From contig CAYMLQ010000075.1 in the NCBI GenBank assembly GCA_964390795.1, forward strand, positions 1 to 18,598: a stretch of DNA of 18,598 bases, in the 5' to 3' direction. Below are positions 8,801 to 15,617 of this stretch, in pieces; positions within the stretch are counted from its first letter, which is position 1, and every line of letters begins with the position of its first letter. The notes below the pieces were generated by a model, which made no database searches, was not told where the DNA came from, and saw only the letters and a program-made list of their open reading frames with translations. Both the position numbers and the translations under genes were made by a program. The stretch is from CAYMLQ01 sp964390795 (GTDB taxonomy: Bacteria > Verrucomicrobiota > Kiritimatiellia > RFP12 > UBA1067).

Positions 8801-11045
8801 TGATCGCGCCGCTGTAGGCGACTGTACCCGCTCCGGTAAAGCCCACGGTGCCATTGTTCAAGACCACATTGTTGCTGTAGGTTAGCACGGCTGACGCGTC
8901 ATTCGTAAGCGCGTTATTGGCAAAACGCATGGTTTCAAACCAGATTGTCGTGTTCGCGTTGGCCGTCACCGAGCCGTCGCCGCCGACCGAGTCGCTGCGC
9001 GTCACGCGCACCGAGTAGTTGGTCAGCGCGAGGGCGGATGAACCCAACAAGGCTGTGCCGTCCAGTGCGAGATCCGCGCCAGGAGTGATGCTATACGTCC
9101 CGGAAGGCAAGCGGCGCAGCCACACGCGGTTGGTGAACACGAGGCCACCCGCACTGGAGACAGCGGCATCCAAAACCGCAGGCCAAGTCCCGCCCGACCC
9201 GAACAGGAGCGGCGCCCCGCCGTTGGCGACCGTCAGCACCGGCTCGGGCGACGTGACCACATTGGTGGAGAGGGTGCCGGTGAAGACCACCTTGCCAGCC
9301 GTGCTGCCGACCGTCAGTGTCGCATTCTGCGCCAGCAGCAGCCGCGTGCCCAGCGTGTTGTCGTAGCCGTCCGCCACCAGGTTGGTGCCGCCGTCGTCCG
9401 TGAACACCAGACCCGCCGCTATCTGCGCCACCGTGGAGAACGTACTGTTGGTTGGGTCATACATGATGCCGGAACGGAAACCACTGTTGGCTGCGACGGG
9501 CCCCACCGCTCCGCTACCGTCTGAGACTCGCAGTTCCACCGTGTGCCAGCCCGCAGCAAGCGCAATGTCGTTGGTCACGAACTTGGCGCCCGACACGTTA
9601 TTGCTGATTAGCATGGTGCCATCGATGGCCAGATACCCGGCGTCATCAAACGACTTTGCGAAACTGTATGTTCCGGGCTGAGGCAGATTCCAGCGCCCGC
9701 GGTAGACGTATTGCCTGCCGTTCACAAACGTTCCTGCCACGTTCTCAGACGCCTTCTCAGGCCAAAGCTTCCAGCCGCTGTACGTCAAAGGCGCCGAGAG
9801 ATTGATCGCGGCCCCGCCCGTGCCGAAGAACTCCTGCAGACCGGACGGCGCCGCCAGTTCCAGATTGCCGCCGTTGAGCAGCAGCGTGCTTCCAAAGGCC
9901 AGGTTGGGGCCACCCGCAAACACGGTACCGCCCTTCACCTCGACCGTGCCGCCCGAGAGAGCGGCACCTGTCAGGCGCAACGCTCCGCTGCCGCGCTTCT
10001 CAACCGTGGCCCCTCCCGTCAGCGTGCCGCGGTAGTCGTTGTCCTCGTCAAGGCCGCCGATGATCAGACGCCCCTGACTGGCCACTGAACTCGTGATCGT
10101 CGCACGCGGCCCCGAGACCAGCGAATTGACCGTCTCGGTCTTGCCGTTCAGATCCAAGACAGCCGAGGGCAGCGAACTGTTGAAGCTGCTGTCGGTACCG
10201 ATCTTCAGGCCACCTTTGCCAGCGCCGTCAGGAAGAACCTCGCTCTGCCCGAGCTTCAGCGTGCTGGGCAACCCCGCATTGATGCCGGGGCCGTTCGTGC
10301 CGATTAAGGTGCCGCCGCTGTAGTTGTTGGACGGGTTGTTGAGCACCACCGGATTGTTCTCGTATTTGATCCCGAGCCGCCCCGGCCCCGTGATCGCGCC
10401 GTTGATCACAAGTCCCCCGCCGCTGAACCCCGAACCGAGGTAGCCGTGATTGGCCGTGACGGTGATGCCGCGGTTGGTGTGGATACTCACTGTATAACCG
10501 CCATCGTTCTCCAGCCCGCCGCCGTCGAGGATGATCGCGTCGGCTTGCGGAACCGCAGGCACCGGGCCCAGCCCGCTGTCCTGCGCCACGCGGATATTGC
10601 CGTTGGAACTGATGGTGCGGCCCGTGTACAGGTTGTTCTGCCCCAGTAAGAACCTGCCCGGCCCCGTGACCGTGATATCCGTGCTGCCCGACAGTTTCGA
10701 CCCGGTTACCGAGAGGCTGTCCGTCCGCGTGTAGATGACCGCCGGAGCGACCATCTCGTTCGTGCCTCCCACAATATTCCACGCCGCCCCACTGCCGGTA
10801 TTCGTGTTCGCAGCGAGGCCGGAGAGCGTGACTTTTCCGAGGTTGTTGGACACATTCCAAGTGCCCGACGCCGCATTGAATGCCGCAGTCCCCCCTCCTC
10901 CAGGAATGTCGCCGACCCATTTGCCCGCATCGCTCCAGTTTCCGGACACCGCGTTCGTCCACACCCCATCCGCCGCGAACGCGACGCGGGCCGCCAATAG
11001 CCCCACTACAAAAACGGCCTGCCTGACACGCGCAATACTTTTCAC
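5859..11045 (-). CDS. Giant secreted protein with autotransporter-associated beta-strand repeats and PA14-, LamG- and discoidin-like inserts
   Basis: 1728 residues. A signal peptide (residues 1-25, probable cut after VAFA) leads into ADGVWTNAVSGNWSDAGKW, the usual opening of PVC-type beta-strand-repeat proteins. Repeats of the pattern GxGxLxLxGxxxYTGGTxVxxGTL recur throughout (for example about 340-375, 730-780, 845-870, 970-1003, 1560-1610) and should form a beta helix. Inserted domains: PA14-like (about 415-530, with YVYRGRWNLPQPGTYSF and DDAGYLAIDG), a LamG/concanavalin-like segment (about 1013-1216) and a discoidin/F5-8C-like segment (about 1370-1507, with KAIDGSTSTKF and VNWIVETSPDGTNW). 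These suggest carbohydrate or surface binding. I see no C-terminal beta-barrel, LPXTG or PEP-CTERM anchor; the end is plain. Start is GTG at 11043-11045 with a good ribosome binding site. Function unknown; surface or extracellular role inferred. Confidence 0.88.
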   Translation of the reverse strand: MKSIARVRQAVFVVGLLAARVAFAADGVWTNAVSGNWSDAGKWVGDIPGGGGTAAFNAASGTWNVSNNLGKVTLSGLAANTNTGSGAAWNIVGGTNEMVAPAVIYTRTDSLSVTGSKLSGSTDITVTGPGRFLLGQNNLYTGRTISSNGNIRVAQDSGLGPVPAVPQADAIILDGGGLENDGGYTVSIHTNRGITVTANHGYLGSGFSGGGLVINGAITGPGRLGIKYENNPVVLNNPSNNYSGGTLIGTNGPGINAGLPSTLKLGQSEVLPDGAGKGGLKIGTDSSFNSSLPSAVLDLNGKTETVNSLVSGPRATITSSVASQGRLIIGGLDEDNDYRGTLTGGATVEKRGSGALRLTGAALSGGTVEVKGGTVFAGGPNLAFGSTLLLNGGNLELAAPSGLQEFFGTGGAAINLSAPLTYSGWKLWPEKASENVAGTFVNGRQYVYRGRWNLPQPGTYSFAKSFDDAGYLAIDGTMLISNNVSGAKFVTNDIALAAGWHTVELRVSDGSGAVGPVAANSGFRSGIMYDPTNSTFSTVAQIAAGLVFTDDGGTNLVADGYDNTLGTRLLLAQNATLTVGSTAGKVVFTGTLSTNVVTSPEPVLTVANGGAPLLFGSGGTWPAVLDAAVSSAGGLVFTNRVWLRRLPSGTYSITPGADLALDGTALLGSSALALTNYSVRVTRSDSVGGDGSVTANANTTIWFETMRFANNALTNDASAVLTYSNNVVLNNGTVGFTGAGTVAYSGAITGTGTAVKNGTGDALITGTGSSLNGDFRVDAGRLRPASEAALGGAAVRLNGGRLANLDGQSLTLETTPVSAQGGGFEAVGAGYSLTLNGAVTGVSPVSKWGSGTLVLGGTAINTNFQFYVREGSVELAKSGPAANYAVLDLLGIQTNTLVRLTGSNGNQIGGGVTLDGGTLDLNGISETIGVLNNTALGGFVTNGGTQVATLTVGEGGVSSSFYGRLTDGASALKLGKTGSGTLTLPLTSLAYTGGTRVDGGTLRFTLAPPTAGLSYRLDASDLSKVTLSGSNVTAWADSTTGGVSFTQGTAALQPVLVTNAINGLPAVRFGSGARKRLVANKSVTARTVFIVSRTTGLPSAGLSGIWGQDGQDSGVRHNNSTSWRHTGNGADGGDFSNGGQMYINGVAGFSFAGKTLHVLTAVSTTDRAWTTALGDYWNSGSYLRYFIGEVGEVLVYNTVLSVADRQTVEAYLNAKWVTGFAVLTNQPVTVESGARLAVTNMNLSISTLTGSGALVTEGGSTVTLPVYEGFTGTVSGAGMVVMQATNGMDGRFLPQDIGTTVRNNGTLAAVLRVDKATTNVFSGMIQDGSRSLGITQSGTGVTYYSGTNSTYTGATRIEAGMAVVNGATYAKFVRFSPTLMRGGSVYEYQIDDFDLMFDGLKTPYPAGTTAYTPSGKTGGEGPDKAIDGSTSTKFYTSTTPMSPLVIVLSKGVFFDGYRWFTGNDSTQRDPVNWIVETSPDGTNWTVVDSRTNQTITTSRNVLAGAYDVAQLGAMNVFSDVSATTVASPGVLAVSRTRETVGSLSGDGIVRLSAAATLGINSFAEAAFSGGITGTGTVVKTGAARQTLSGTLAFTGTITVESGVLDLEGAILTGVTNIVIKTGGELTGAATVNGNLTVTFEGGLFSGSLAVSGVLTVTGPVKLAMPAGATYPFARTLFSYASADQATRDALAAAIKPSPVPTGHAATVRVTATSARLIVAPVGSVISIR

Positions 11046-11051
11046 GTCAAA

Positions 11052-11056
11052 CCTCC
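11052..11056 (-). promoter_or_regulatory. Ribosome binding site fixing a GTG start
   Basis: GGAGG on the minus strand lies 6 bases before the GTG at 11043-11045 and decides that start for the giant beta-strand-repeat gene. Confidence 0.75.
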
Positions 11057-11150
11057 AGATAAAGGAAACACCGCCACAAAAACCACATCGTCAGTGAGCT
11101 ATATCGTACGCACATGACCGCACCCGGCGCAAGCGAAATTCCAGCAATTC

Positions 11151-11263
11151 TATACACAGCGACATAAGTGTCCGACGGTCACGGAGCGGCGCGGCTTCCC
11201 GCGCCGGCCGGAACGCGAAGGCGTTCCGCTCCAATCGTAAGCGGACTTATGTCGCTGTGTATA
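11151..11263 (+). repeat. 113-bp palindromic element, copy 2 (MITE-like)
   Basis: Same element as 1101-1213 in opposite orientation. Terminal repeats 11151-11169 and 11245-11263 are perfectly complementary over 19 bp. Inside are arm 1, GGCGCGG-CTTC-CCGCGCC (11188-11205), and arm 2, GGAACGC-GAAG-GCGTTCC (11210-11227), bracketed by GGAG (11183) and CTCC (to 11232). The two loops are reverse complements. It occupies most of the 269-bp gap between the divergent giant gene and lutC. Outside it AGCAATTC on the left mirrors GAATTGCT on the right. No exact target duplication is seen. Confidence 0.88.
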
Positions 11264-11314
11264 ATTTCGAATTGCTGTTTGACAAGGCCCGACGCGATTC
11301 AATAAGCTCACTCC

Positions 11315-11863
11315 ATGTTTGACCCCTTTAAAGCGCGCGCCGAAGCGGCCCGGGCCGAAGTCTTCCGTTTCTCAACCAAACTAGCGACGCTCGATTTCCT
11401 GTTGGCCTTTTTGGCAAGGGAAGGCCTCGCCGATCAGCCGCAGTCGATGGCCGTGTGGGCCAATTGCCCCCTCCTTGATGCAACGGACAGGCAGCGGCTC
11501 GAATCCGTCGCAGGGATGCGCTTCGCTGTCTCGCTCGAACAGGTTTCCCAAGCTAGGTTCGGCATCAGCCAGATGGCGTGGGCTCTGGCTGACACCGGCA
11601 CGCTGGTGCAGGATTCAACCGCAATCGATCAGCGCCTGGTCTCTTCGCTTCCGTCCATTCATATCGCCCTCGTCCCGACGTCGGGCATCCTAGCCGACCT
11701 GCCTGCGCTGCTGACGCGCGTGAGCCCTCAGAAGAGCGGCTACATCGCCCTGATCACGGGTCCCAGCCGGACTGCGGATATCGAGCGTGTGCTCACGATC
11801 GGCGTTCACGGTCCTGAACGGCTGCTGATCCTCTTTGTCGACGATCTGGGAGTGCCCGCGTAG
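11315..11863 (+). CDS. lutC: LutC-type lactate utilization protein (LUD domain)
   Basis: 182 residues of the LUD/YkgG family. LutC is one of three cytoplasmic proteins (LutA, LutB, LutC) needed for oxidation of L-lactate to pyruvate in Bacillus and relatives. Seen: LADTGTLV (91-98), SLPSIHIALV (111-120) and ITGPSRTADIERVLTIGVHGP (147-167), all hallmarks of the family. The start ATG at 11315 has only a weak upstream binding site; TTGACA at 11279-11284 could be a -35 box but I see no good -10. Its stop TAG shares one base with the GTG start of the fused lutB-lutA gene, so the two form a translationally linked operon. It is shorter than B. subtilis LutC (about 240 residues), mainly at the N terminus. 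Confidence 0.9.
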   Translation: MFDPFKARAEAARAEVFRFSTKLATLDFLLAFLAREGLADQPQSMAVWANCPLLDATDRQRLESVAGMRFAVSLEQVSQARFGISQMAWALADTGTLVQDSTAIDQRLVSSLPSIHIALVPTSGILADLPALLTRVSPQKSGYIALITGPSRTADIERVLTIGVHGPERLLILFVDDLGVPA

Positions 11864-13998
11864 TGGAAACATCCTTTAAAGACTCCATCCAAAAAGCGCT
11901 GAACAATCCCAATCTGACAGGCGCGCTCGGAAAATTTTCCGAGGCCTACAAGGTTAATCGGGCCAAGGCCTATGAAGGGATCGACTTCGAGGTGCTGCGC
12001 CAGCGCATCGCGGAACGCAAGGCGTATGCCGCCGCTCATCTCGATACCCTCGCCGCTCTGTTCGAGCAGAACGCCTCGGCACGCGGCGCCAAGGTCTTCA
12101 GAACGAGTGATCCCGCCCAGGCTCGCGATTACATTCTGAAGGTCGCACAGCACAACGGTGTCAAGACCGTGGTCAAATCGAAATCCATGGCCACGGAAGA
12201 GATCCACCTCAACGCCCATCTGGAAAAGGCCGGGATCGCGGTCTGCGAAACCGATCTCGGGGAGTGGATTATCCAGCTGGCTGGCCAGACGCCCTCGCAC
12301 ATGGTGATGCCCGCCATCCACATGACCAAAGAGGAGGTCTCGGAGCTGTTCAGCAAGGCGGTCGAGGAGCGGCTGGAGGCCGATATCCCGCGGCTTGTCA
12401 AAGTCGCGCGCGACACGCTGCGGCCGCGCTTCCTTGAGGCCGATATGGGCATCAGCGGCGCGAACATCGCCGTGGCTGAAACGGGCAGCCTCGTGCTCAT
12501 GACGAACGAGGGCAACGCCCGCTTGGTCACGTCCCTGCCCAAGATTCACGTCGCGCTGGTCGGCATCGAGAAGCTGGTCGCCGAATTCGCCGACATCGCC
12601 CCTATCCTTCAGGCGCTTCCCAAGAGCGCGACGGCCCAGCTGCTGACCAGCTATGTTTCGATCGTCACGGGGCCAACGCCCAACAGCGATGGCTCCATGA
12701 AGAATCTGCACATCATCCTCCTGGACAACCGCAGGACGGAGATGGCGCATGATCCGCTGTTCAAGCAGGCGCTGCAATGCATCCGGTGCGCCTCCTGCCT
12801 CAACGTCTGCCCGATTTTCCGACTCGTCGGCGGCCATGTGTTCGGCAAGATCTACACGGGGGGTATCGGCACCATTCTAACGGCCTGGTTCGACGCGCTC
12901 AAGTCCGCCGAAGACATCCAAGGCCTCTGCATCCAGTGCGGCGCGTGCAAGGAGGTCTGCCCCGGTAAGATCGACATCCCAGAGCTGATCATGGAACTCC
13001 GGCGCCGGCTCGTGAAAGAGGAGGGTCTCCCCCTCCTTCAGAAGGCGATCTACGCGGTTGTGAATAACCGCACGCTTTTTCACGGCATGCTGCGGGCCGC
13101 CTCGCTGGCAGACAAGCCGTTTGTCACGGGCCGATTCATCCGGCACCTGCCTTTGTTTCTGGCAGGGCTGACCGACGACCGCAGCCTGCCGGCCATCGCG
13201 ACCGAACCTTTCCGGAACCGCTTCAGAAAGATCGTCCAGCCGAAGCACCAAGAGAAAGCCGCCTTTTTCGCAGGCTGCCTTATTGATTTCGCCTATCCGG
13301 AAATGGGAGATGCGCTGATCCGCATTTTGAACAAGGCCGGCATTGAGGTGCTCTTTCCGGCTGGTCAAACCTGTTGCGGCGCGCCCGCGCGTTACAGCGG
13401 CGCGTACGAGGTCGCCGCGAAAAACGCCATCGACAACATCAAGGCCCTGTTGTGCGAGGAGGTCTCCTACGTCGTATCCGCCTGCCCCACCTGCACGGCC
13501 GCTCTGACCCTCGATTTTCAGGCGACCTTCGAGAGCCTCGGAATGTCCGGGTGGCTGCCGCAGGCACGCGCGCTTGCGGCGAAGACCGTCGACTTCTCGA
13601 CCCTCGTCGCCGCGCTCGTTGAGGAGGGCCGCCTGACGCTCAAAGAAGGTCAGGATCTCGGAACGCTCACGTATCATGACTCCTGCCACCTGAAGCGGAC
13701 GCTCCATGCCGAGCAGGCGCCGAGGGCGCTCCTGCGACGGGCGGGATACGAAGTGGCCGAAATGTTCGAATGCGACACCTGTTGCGGCATGGGCGGCTCC
13801 TACTCGCTGAAGCTTCCCGAAATCTCCGCTCCGATGCTGCAGCGCAAACTCGCAAGCATCAAGAAGACCGGCGCGCCGGTCGTCGCGATGGACTGTCCGG
13901 GCTGCGTCATGCAGATCCGCGGCGGCTTCGATCAGGACGGCGCCGCCATTCAGGTGCGGCACACCGTGGAGTTGCTGGCCGAGCGACTGAGCGACTAA
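11863..13998 (+). CDS. lutB: Fused LutB-LutA iron-sulfur lactate utilization protein
   Basis: 711 residues joining LutB and LutA, close to the summed length of the separate B. subtilis proteins. Order: LUD domain (about 60-295, with AETGSLVLMTNEGNAR), a bacterial ferredoxin-type pair of 4Fe-4S motifs (C306-C309-C312-C316 and C356-C359-C362-C366), a linker like the LutB C-terminal region (about 385-460), then two CCG cysteine-rich domains as in LutA/GlpC (C472, C504-C505, C541, C544; and C608, C637, C640-C641, C678, C681). All cluster ligands appear intact. Together with LutC it should carry electrons from L-lactate to an acceptor in the cytoplasm or at the membrane. GTG start at 11863 overlaps the lutC stop. 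No lactate permease is linked. A related 2-hydroxyacid or (S)-2-hydroxy substrate is possible. Confidence 0.92.
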   Translation: METSFKDSIQKALNNPNLTGALGKFSEAYKVNRAKAYEGIDFEVLRQRIAERKAYAAAHLDTLAALFEQNASARGAKVFRTSDPAQARDYILKVAQHNGVKTVVKSKSMATEEIHLNAHLEKAGIAVCETDLGEWIIQLAGQTPSHMVMPAIHMTKEEVSELFSKAVEERLEADIPRLVKVARDTLRPRFLEADMGISGANIAVAETGSLVLMTNEGNARLVTSLPKIHVALVGIEKLVAEFADIAPILQALPKSATAQLLTSYVSIVTGPTPNSDGSMKNLHIILLDNRRTEMAHDPLFKQALQCIRCASCLNVCPIFRLVGGHVFGKIYTGGIGTILTAWFDALKSAEDIQGLCIQCGACKEVCPGKIDIPELIMELRRRLVKEEGLPLLQKAIYAVVNNRTLFHGMLRAASLADKPFVTGRFIRHLPLFLAGLTDDRSLPAIATEPFRNRFRKIVQPKHQEKAAFFAGCLIDFAYPEMGDALIRILNKAGIEVLFPAGQTCCGAPARYSGAYEVAAKNAIDNIKALLCEEVSYVVSACPTCTAALTLDFQATFESLGMSGWLPQARALAAKTVDFSTLVAALVEEGRLTLKEGQDLGTLTYHDSCHLKRTLHAEQAPRALLRRAGYEVAEMFECDTCCGMGGSYSLKLPEISAPMLQRKLASIKKTGAPVVAMDCPGCVMQIRGGFDQDGAAIQVRHTVELLAERLSD

Positions 13999-14017
13999 GC
14001 GCATTCGCATCACCTTT

Positions 14018-14095
14018 TGGCGGCTCAGCACAGCTTCGCCCTCCATTTTCCACGCGAATCCGCAGCGTGGAGGGCGAGGCTGTGCCGAGCCGCCA
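14018..14095. repeat. Palindrome with 28-base arms, second repeat family, copy B
   Basis: Arms 14018-14045 and 14068-14095 are complementary at 26 of 28 positions. The loop contains a nested CCACGC/GCGTGG stem. It starts 19 bases after the lutB-lutA stop and could end transcription structurally, but no T-run follows. The same outline is at 1313-1384. Confidence 0.75.
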
Positions 14096-14119
14096 CTTAT
14101 CGATAACTTCAAGTTTCTG

Positions 14120-14190
14120 CCCGCGAATCACGCGAATTTCACGAATCAAAACGCTACGTTCCATTCGCGCAAATTCGCGTGATTCGCGGG
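14120..14190. repeat. Inverted repeat with perfect 20-bp arms built from 9-base units
   Basis: CCCGCGAATCACGCGAATTT (14120-14139) is the exact complement of 14171-14190. Each arm is internally periodic: CGCGAAT at 14122 and 14131, CACGAAT at 14140, and ATTCGCG at 14163, 14173 and 14182 on the other side. Seven A follow on the plus strand, so a minus-strand transcript would have a T-run before rather than after the stem; a terminator is therefore unlikely. Confidence 0.8.
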
Positions 14191-14211
14191 AAAAAAACAG
14201 TTACCCCATCG

Positions 14212-14354
14212 TTTATTCCCGTGCCGTTGGCGGCGGGTTTAGCGCCATTCGCCGCATGGGCCACTTGCGGCTTCCCGACGACGACCTGCTGCGCGAGGAG
14301 CTGGCCTTCGTCATAGAAGTCCCAAAGGTAAGAAGAGGTACTTTCTCATCTTGA
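14212..14354 (+). pseudogene. Possible 3' remnant of a coding gene
   Basis: The frame read through 14212-14354 gives VYSRAVGGGFSAIRRMGHLRLPDDDLLREELAFVIE then stops at TGA. The RLPDDDLLREEL stretch resembles the tail of phage terminase large subunits, but that is only a resemblance. Codon use looks protein-like compared with the surrounding repeats, and there is no start or upstream part. It may be chance. Confidence 0.2.
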
Positions 14355-14460
14355 GGTCTTCGGGCGTGGGCCAATCCACTCCGTGACCAGCCGTCTTCGG
14401 TTCTACCATCTCATCCACTTATCGTGACATGTGGATAAGCGATCGCGAGCCTCTATCGGA

Positions 14461-14504
14461 CTAGAAACCCTATACCTTTTGTGATTCTTCTCTCTCCCAA
14501 CGTC
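14461..14504 (+). repeat. 44-base direct repeat, copy 1
   Basis: Starts CTAGAAACCCT and ends CCCAACGTC. It aligns without gaps to 15618-15661 at 34 of 44 positions. The two copies bracket the interrupted membrane-protein gene and may mark the edges of an acquired or duplicated segment. Confidence 0.6.
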
Positions 14505-14507
14505 AGC

Positions 14508-14553
14508 GGCCTCCAACCACCGGAGCCGAGGGCGAACGATGGTTGGGAGGGCC
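14508..14553. repeat. Imperfect palindrome at the 3' end of the interrupted gene
   Basis: GGCCTCCAACCA (14508-14519) faces TGGTTGGGAGGGCC (14540-14553) with two single-base bulges. The spacer is purine-rich (GGAGCCGAGGGCGAACGA). It supplies the last codons of the membrane-protein remnant. Confidence 0.6.
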
Positions 14554-14756
14554 GGCTTGTTCTGCTCTTTTGCCTTGATTCAGATGGGACAGCAGCATGC
14601 TGTTGTAAATGGTCGCATAGTTTGTGGCTGCAGAGAACAACATCTGACCGTCCTCTGGTGGCAGAATATCAATCTCATCTTCGGTAAGAATGACTTTTGG
14701 ATAGACAACAATGTTTGTCTCCCATCCGGGCTGATAGGACCCCAGATGTGAAGTAA

Positions 14757-14903
14757 TACCACTGCCGAAAAGTATTTGCACTTAACGGGCTATCCCGCAC
14801 ACAGGGAGGGACGGCTTCCACGCCGTCCGCGGCTGGGGTTTAACCCGGCCCTCCCGTGTGCCTATTGCCCGTATTATAATCTAAGAACTTTTCGGCAGTG
14901 GTA
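14757..14903 (+). mobile_element. 147-bp MITE-like palindromic element flanked by TAA
   Basis: Perfect terminal inverted repeats TACCACTGCCGAAAAGT (14757-14773) and complement (14887-14903), extended one base each way. Inside, GCACAC-GGGAGGG (14797-14810) pairs with CCCTCCCGTGTGC (14849-14861), enclosing two 7-bp arms: GGACGGC-TTCCAC-GCCGTCC (14809-14828) and a G/C-rich arm with loop GTTTAA (about 14831-14850). TAA lies at 14754-14756 and 14904-14906 (TAAT if one base is counted outside the element on the right), consistent with a target duplication. Its excision with one TAA restores an open frame. The two-arm plan matches the 113-bp elements though the termini differ. No coding capacity. 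Confidence 0.8.
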
Positions 14904-15617
14904 TAATCACTATCATGCGATGATCACCGCGTTGAATTGCTGCGTTGAAATCCGTGACTGGATCACGCCACTCGTCCCTTGAAAGGTGCTCAGGAAAAAT
15001 ATGCCTATAGGCTCTGCCAAAGAACAGCACTAGCACCAAAATATTTGCAAGAGAGAGTAGTGCTGAAGCAACATGAAGCGGTTTGGAACCAATTGCGCGG
15101 TACACGCAATATGCTGCAAGGATGCACGCTAGCAGCGAGAGCAGGCCACAAAGCCAAAGAAATGAGAAGATCCCAATCCTGCCAAACGGAAAGTACGTAA
15201 AACAGATTGAACGGCGATAATAGAACACCGCAAAGGGCAACATGATGGACAGCCCAGTCAGCACGCACACAAATGTGTTTCGGTGTTTTTTCATTTGGTT
15301 ACCGAACATTGTATGAACGATAGCACACCCCCTATCGTTCTTCAAGCCCGTTCCCATTTTCATCAGCAATTCTTAATCTGGCTTTTCCTTTCACAAACCT
15401 GCGCGGAATCTTGCGCAGGGCGCGTCCGGAGGCCGTGCGCCACCCCTGAAAGATGCGCTGCGCGAGGTGGCCCGCGATCTCCGAGCGCGGTTGCGAACGA
15501 ACGTTGAAGTCAAGTTTAGGATTGCTGCATTTTTATGCAGTCACGTGTCTATCGGAGGTCGGATATCGTATTCACTTCTCATGAGATGGGAACAAGCTTT
15601 TGCCAGACCTTTCTGGT

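Larger units (their letters stand above)
13999..14502. other. Intergenic region with palindromes and a possible gene scrap
   Basis: No intact gene. It contains the better-preserved palindrome of the second family (14018-14095), a 71-base inverted repeat with perfect 20-bp arms (14120-14190), a short possible coding remnant (about 14212-14354), a CTTATC/GATAAG inverted pair at about 14418-14439 and one copy of a 44-base direct repeat (14461-14504). Confidence 0.6.
14503..15294 (-). pseudogene. Membrane-protein gene interrupted by a palindromic element
   Basis: Two minus-strand frames meet at the element at 14757-14903. The upstream part (15294 down) begins MKKHRNTFVCVL and has about three membrane segments (residues ~7-26, ~40-68, ~75-95), then a polar tail ending DHRMIVI before the element supplies a stop at 14881-14883. 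The downstream frame (to the TGA at 14503-14505) reads TSHLGSYQPGWETN and on. Removing the element with one flanking TAA (150 bp) joins them in one frame, DHRMIVITSHLGSYQPG, giving about 213 residues. The last 20 or so residues run through another palindrome (14508-14553) and may not be original. No family recognised. Start uncertain: in-frame ATGs also at 15309 and 15369. Lower GC than the flanks suggests acquisition. Confidence 0.6.

Noticed and set aside
11806..12837. 343-codon minus-strand open frame
   Set aside because: Antisense shadow of lutC and the lutB part; no domain seen.
12877..14112. 411-codon minus-strand open frame
   Set aside because: Antisense to the lutB-lutA fusion, whose cysteine motifs prove the plus strand is the coding one; it also starts inside a palindrome.
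14120..14190. Rho-independent terminator for lutB-lutA
   Set aside because: The perfect stem is followed by A residues on the plus strand rather than T, and it is 120 bases past the stop.
14757..14903. TA dinucleotide target duplication, as in Tc1/mariner-type insertion
   Set aside because: Leaving only one TA after excision shifts the frame of the interrupted gene; TAA (or TAAT) flanks restore it, so a 3-4 base duplication fits better here.
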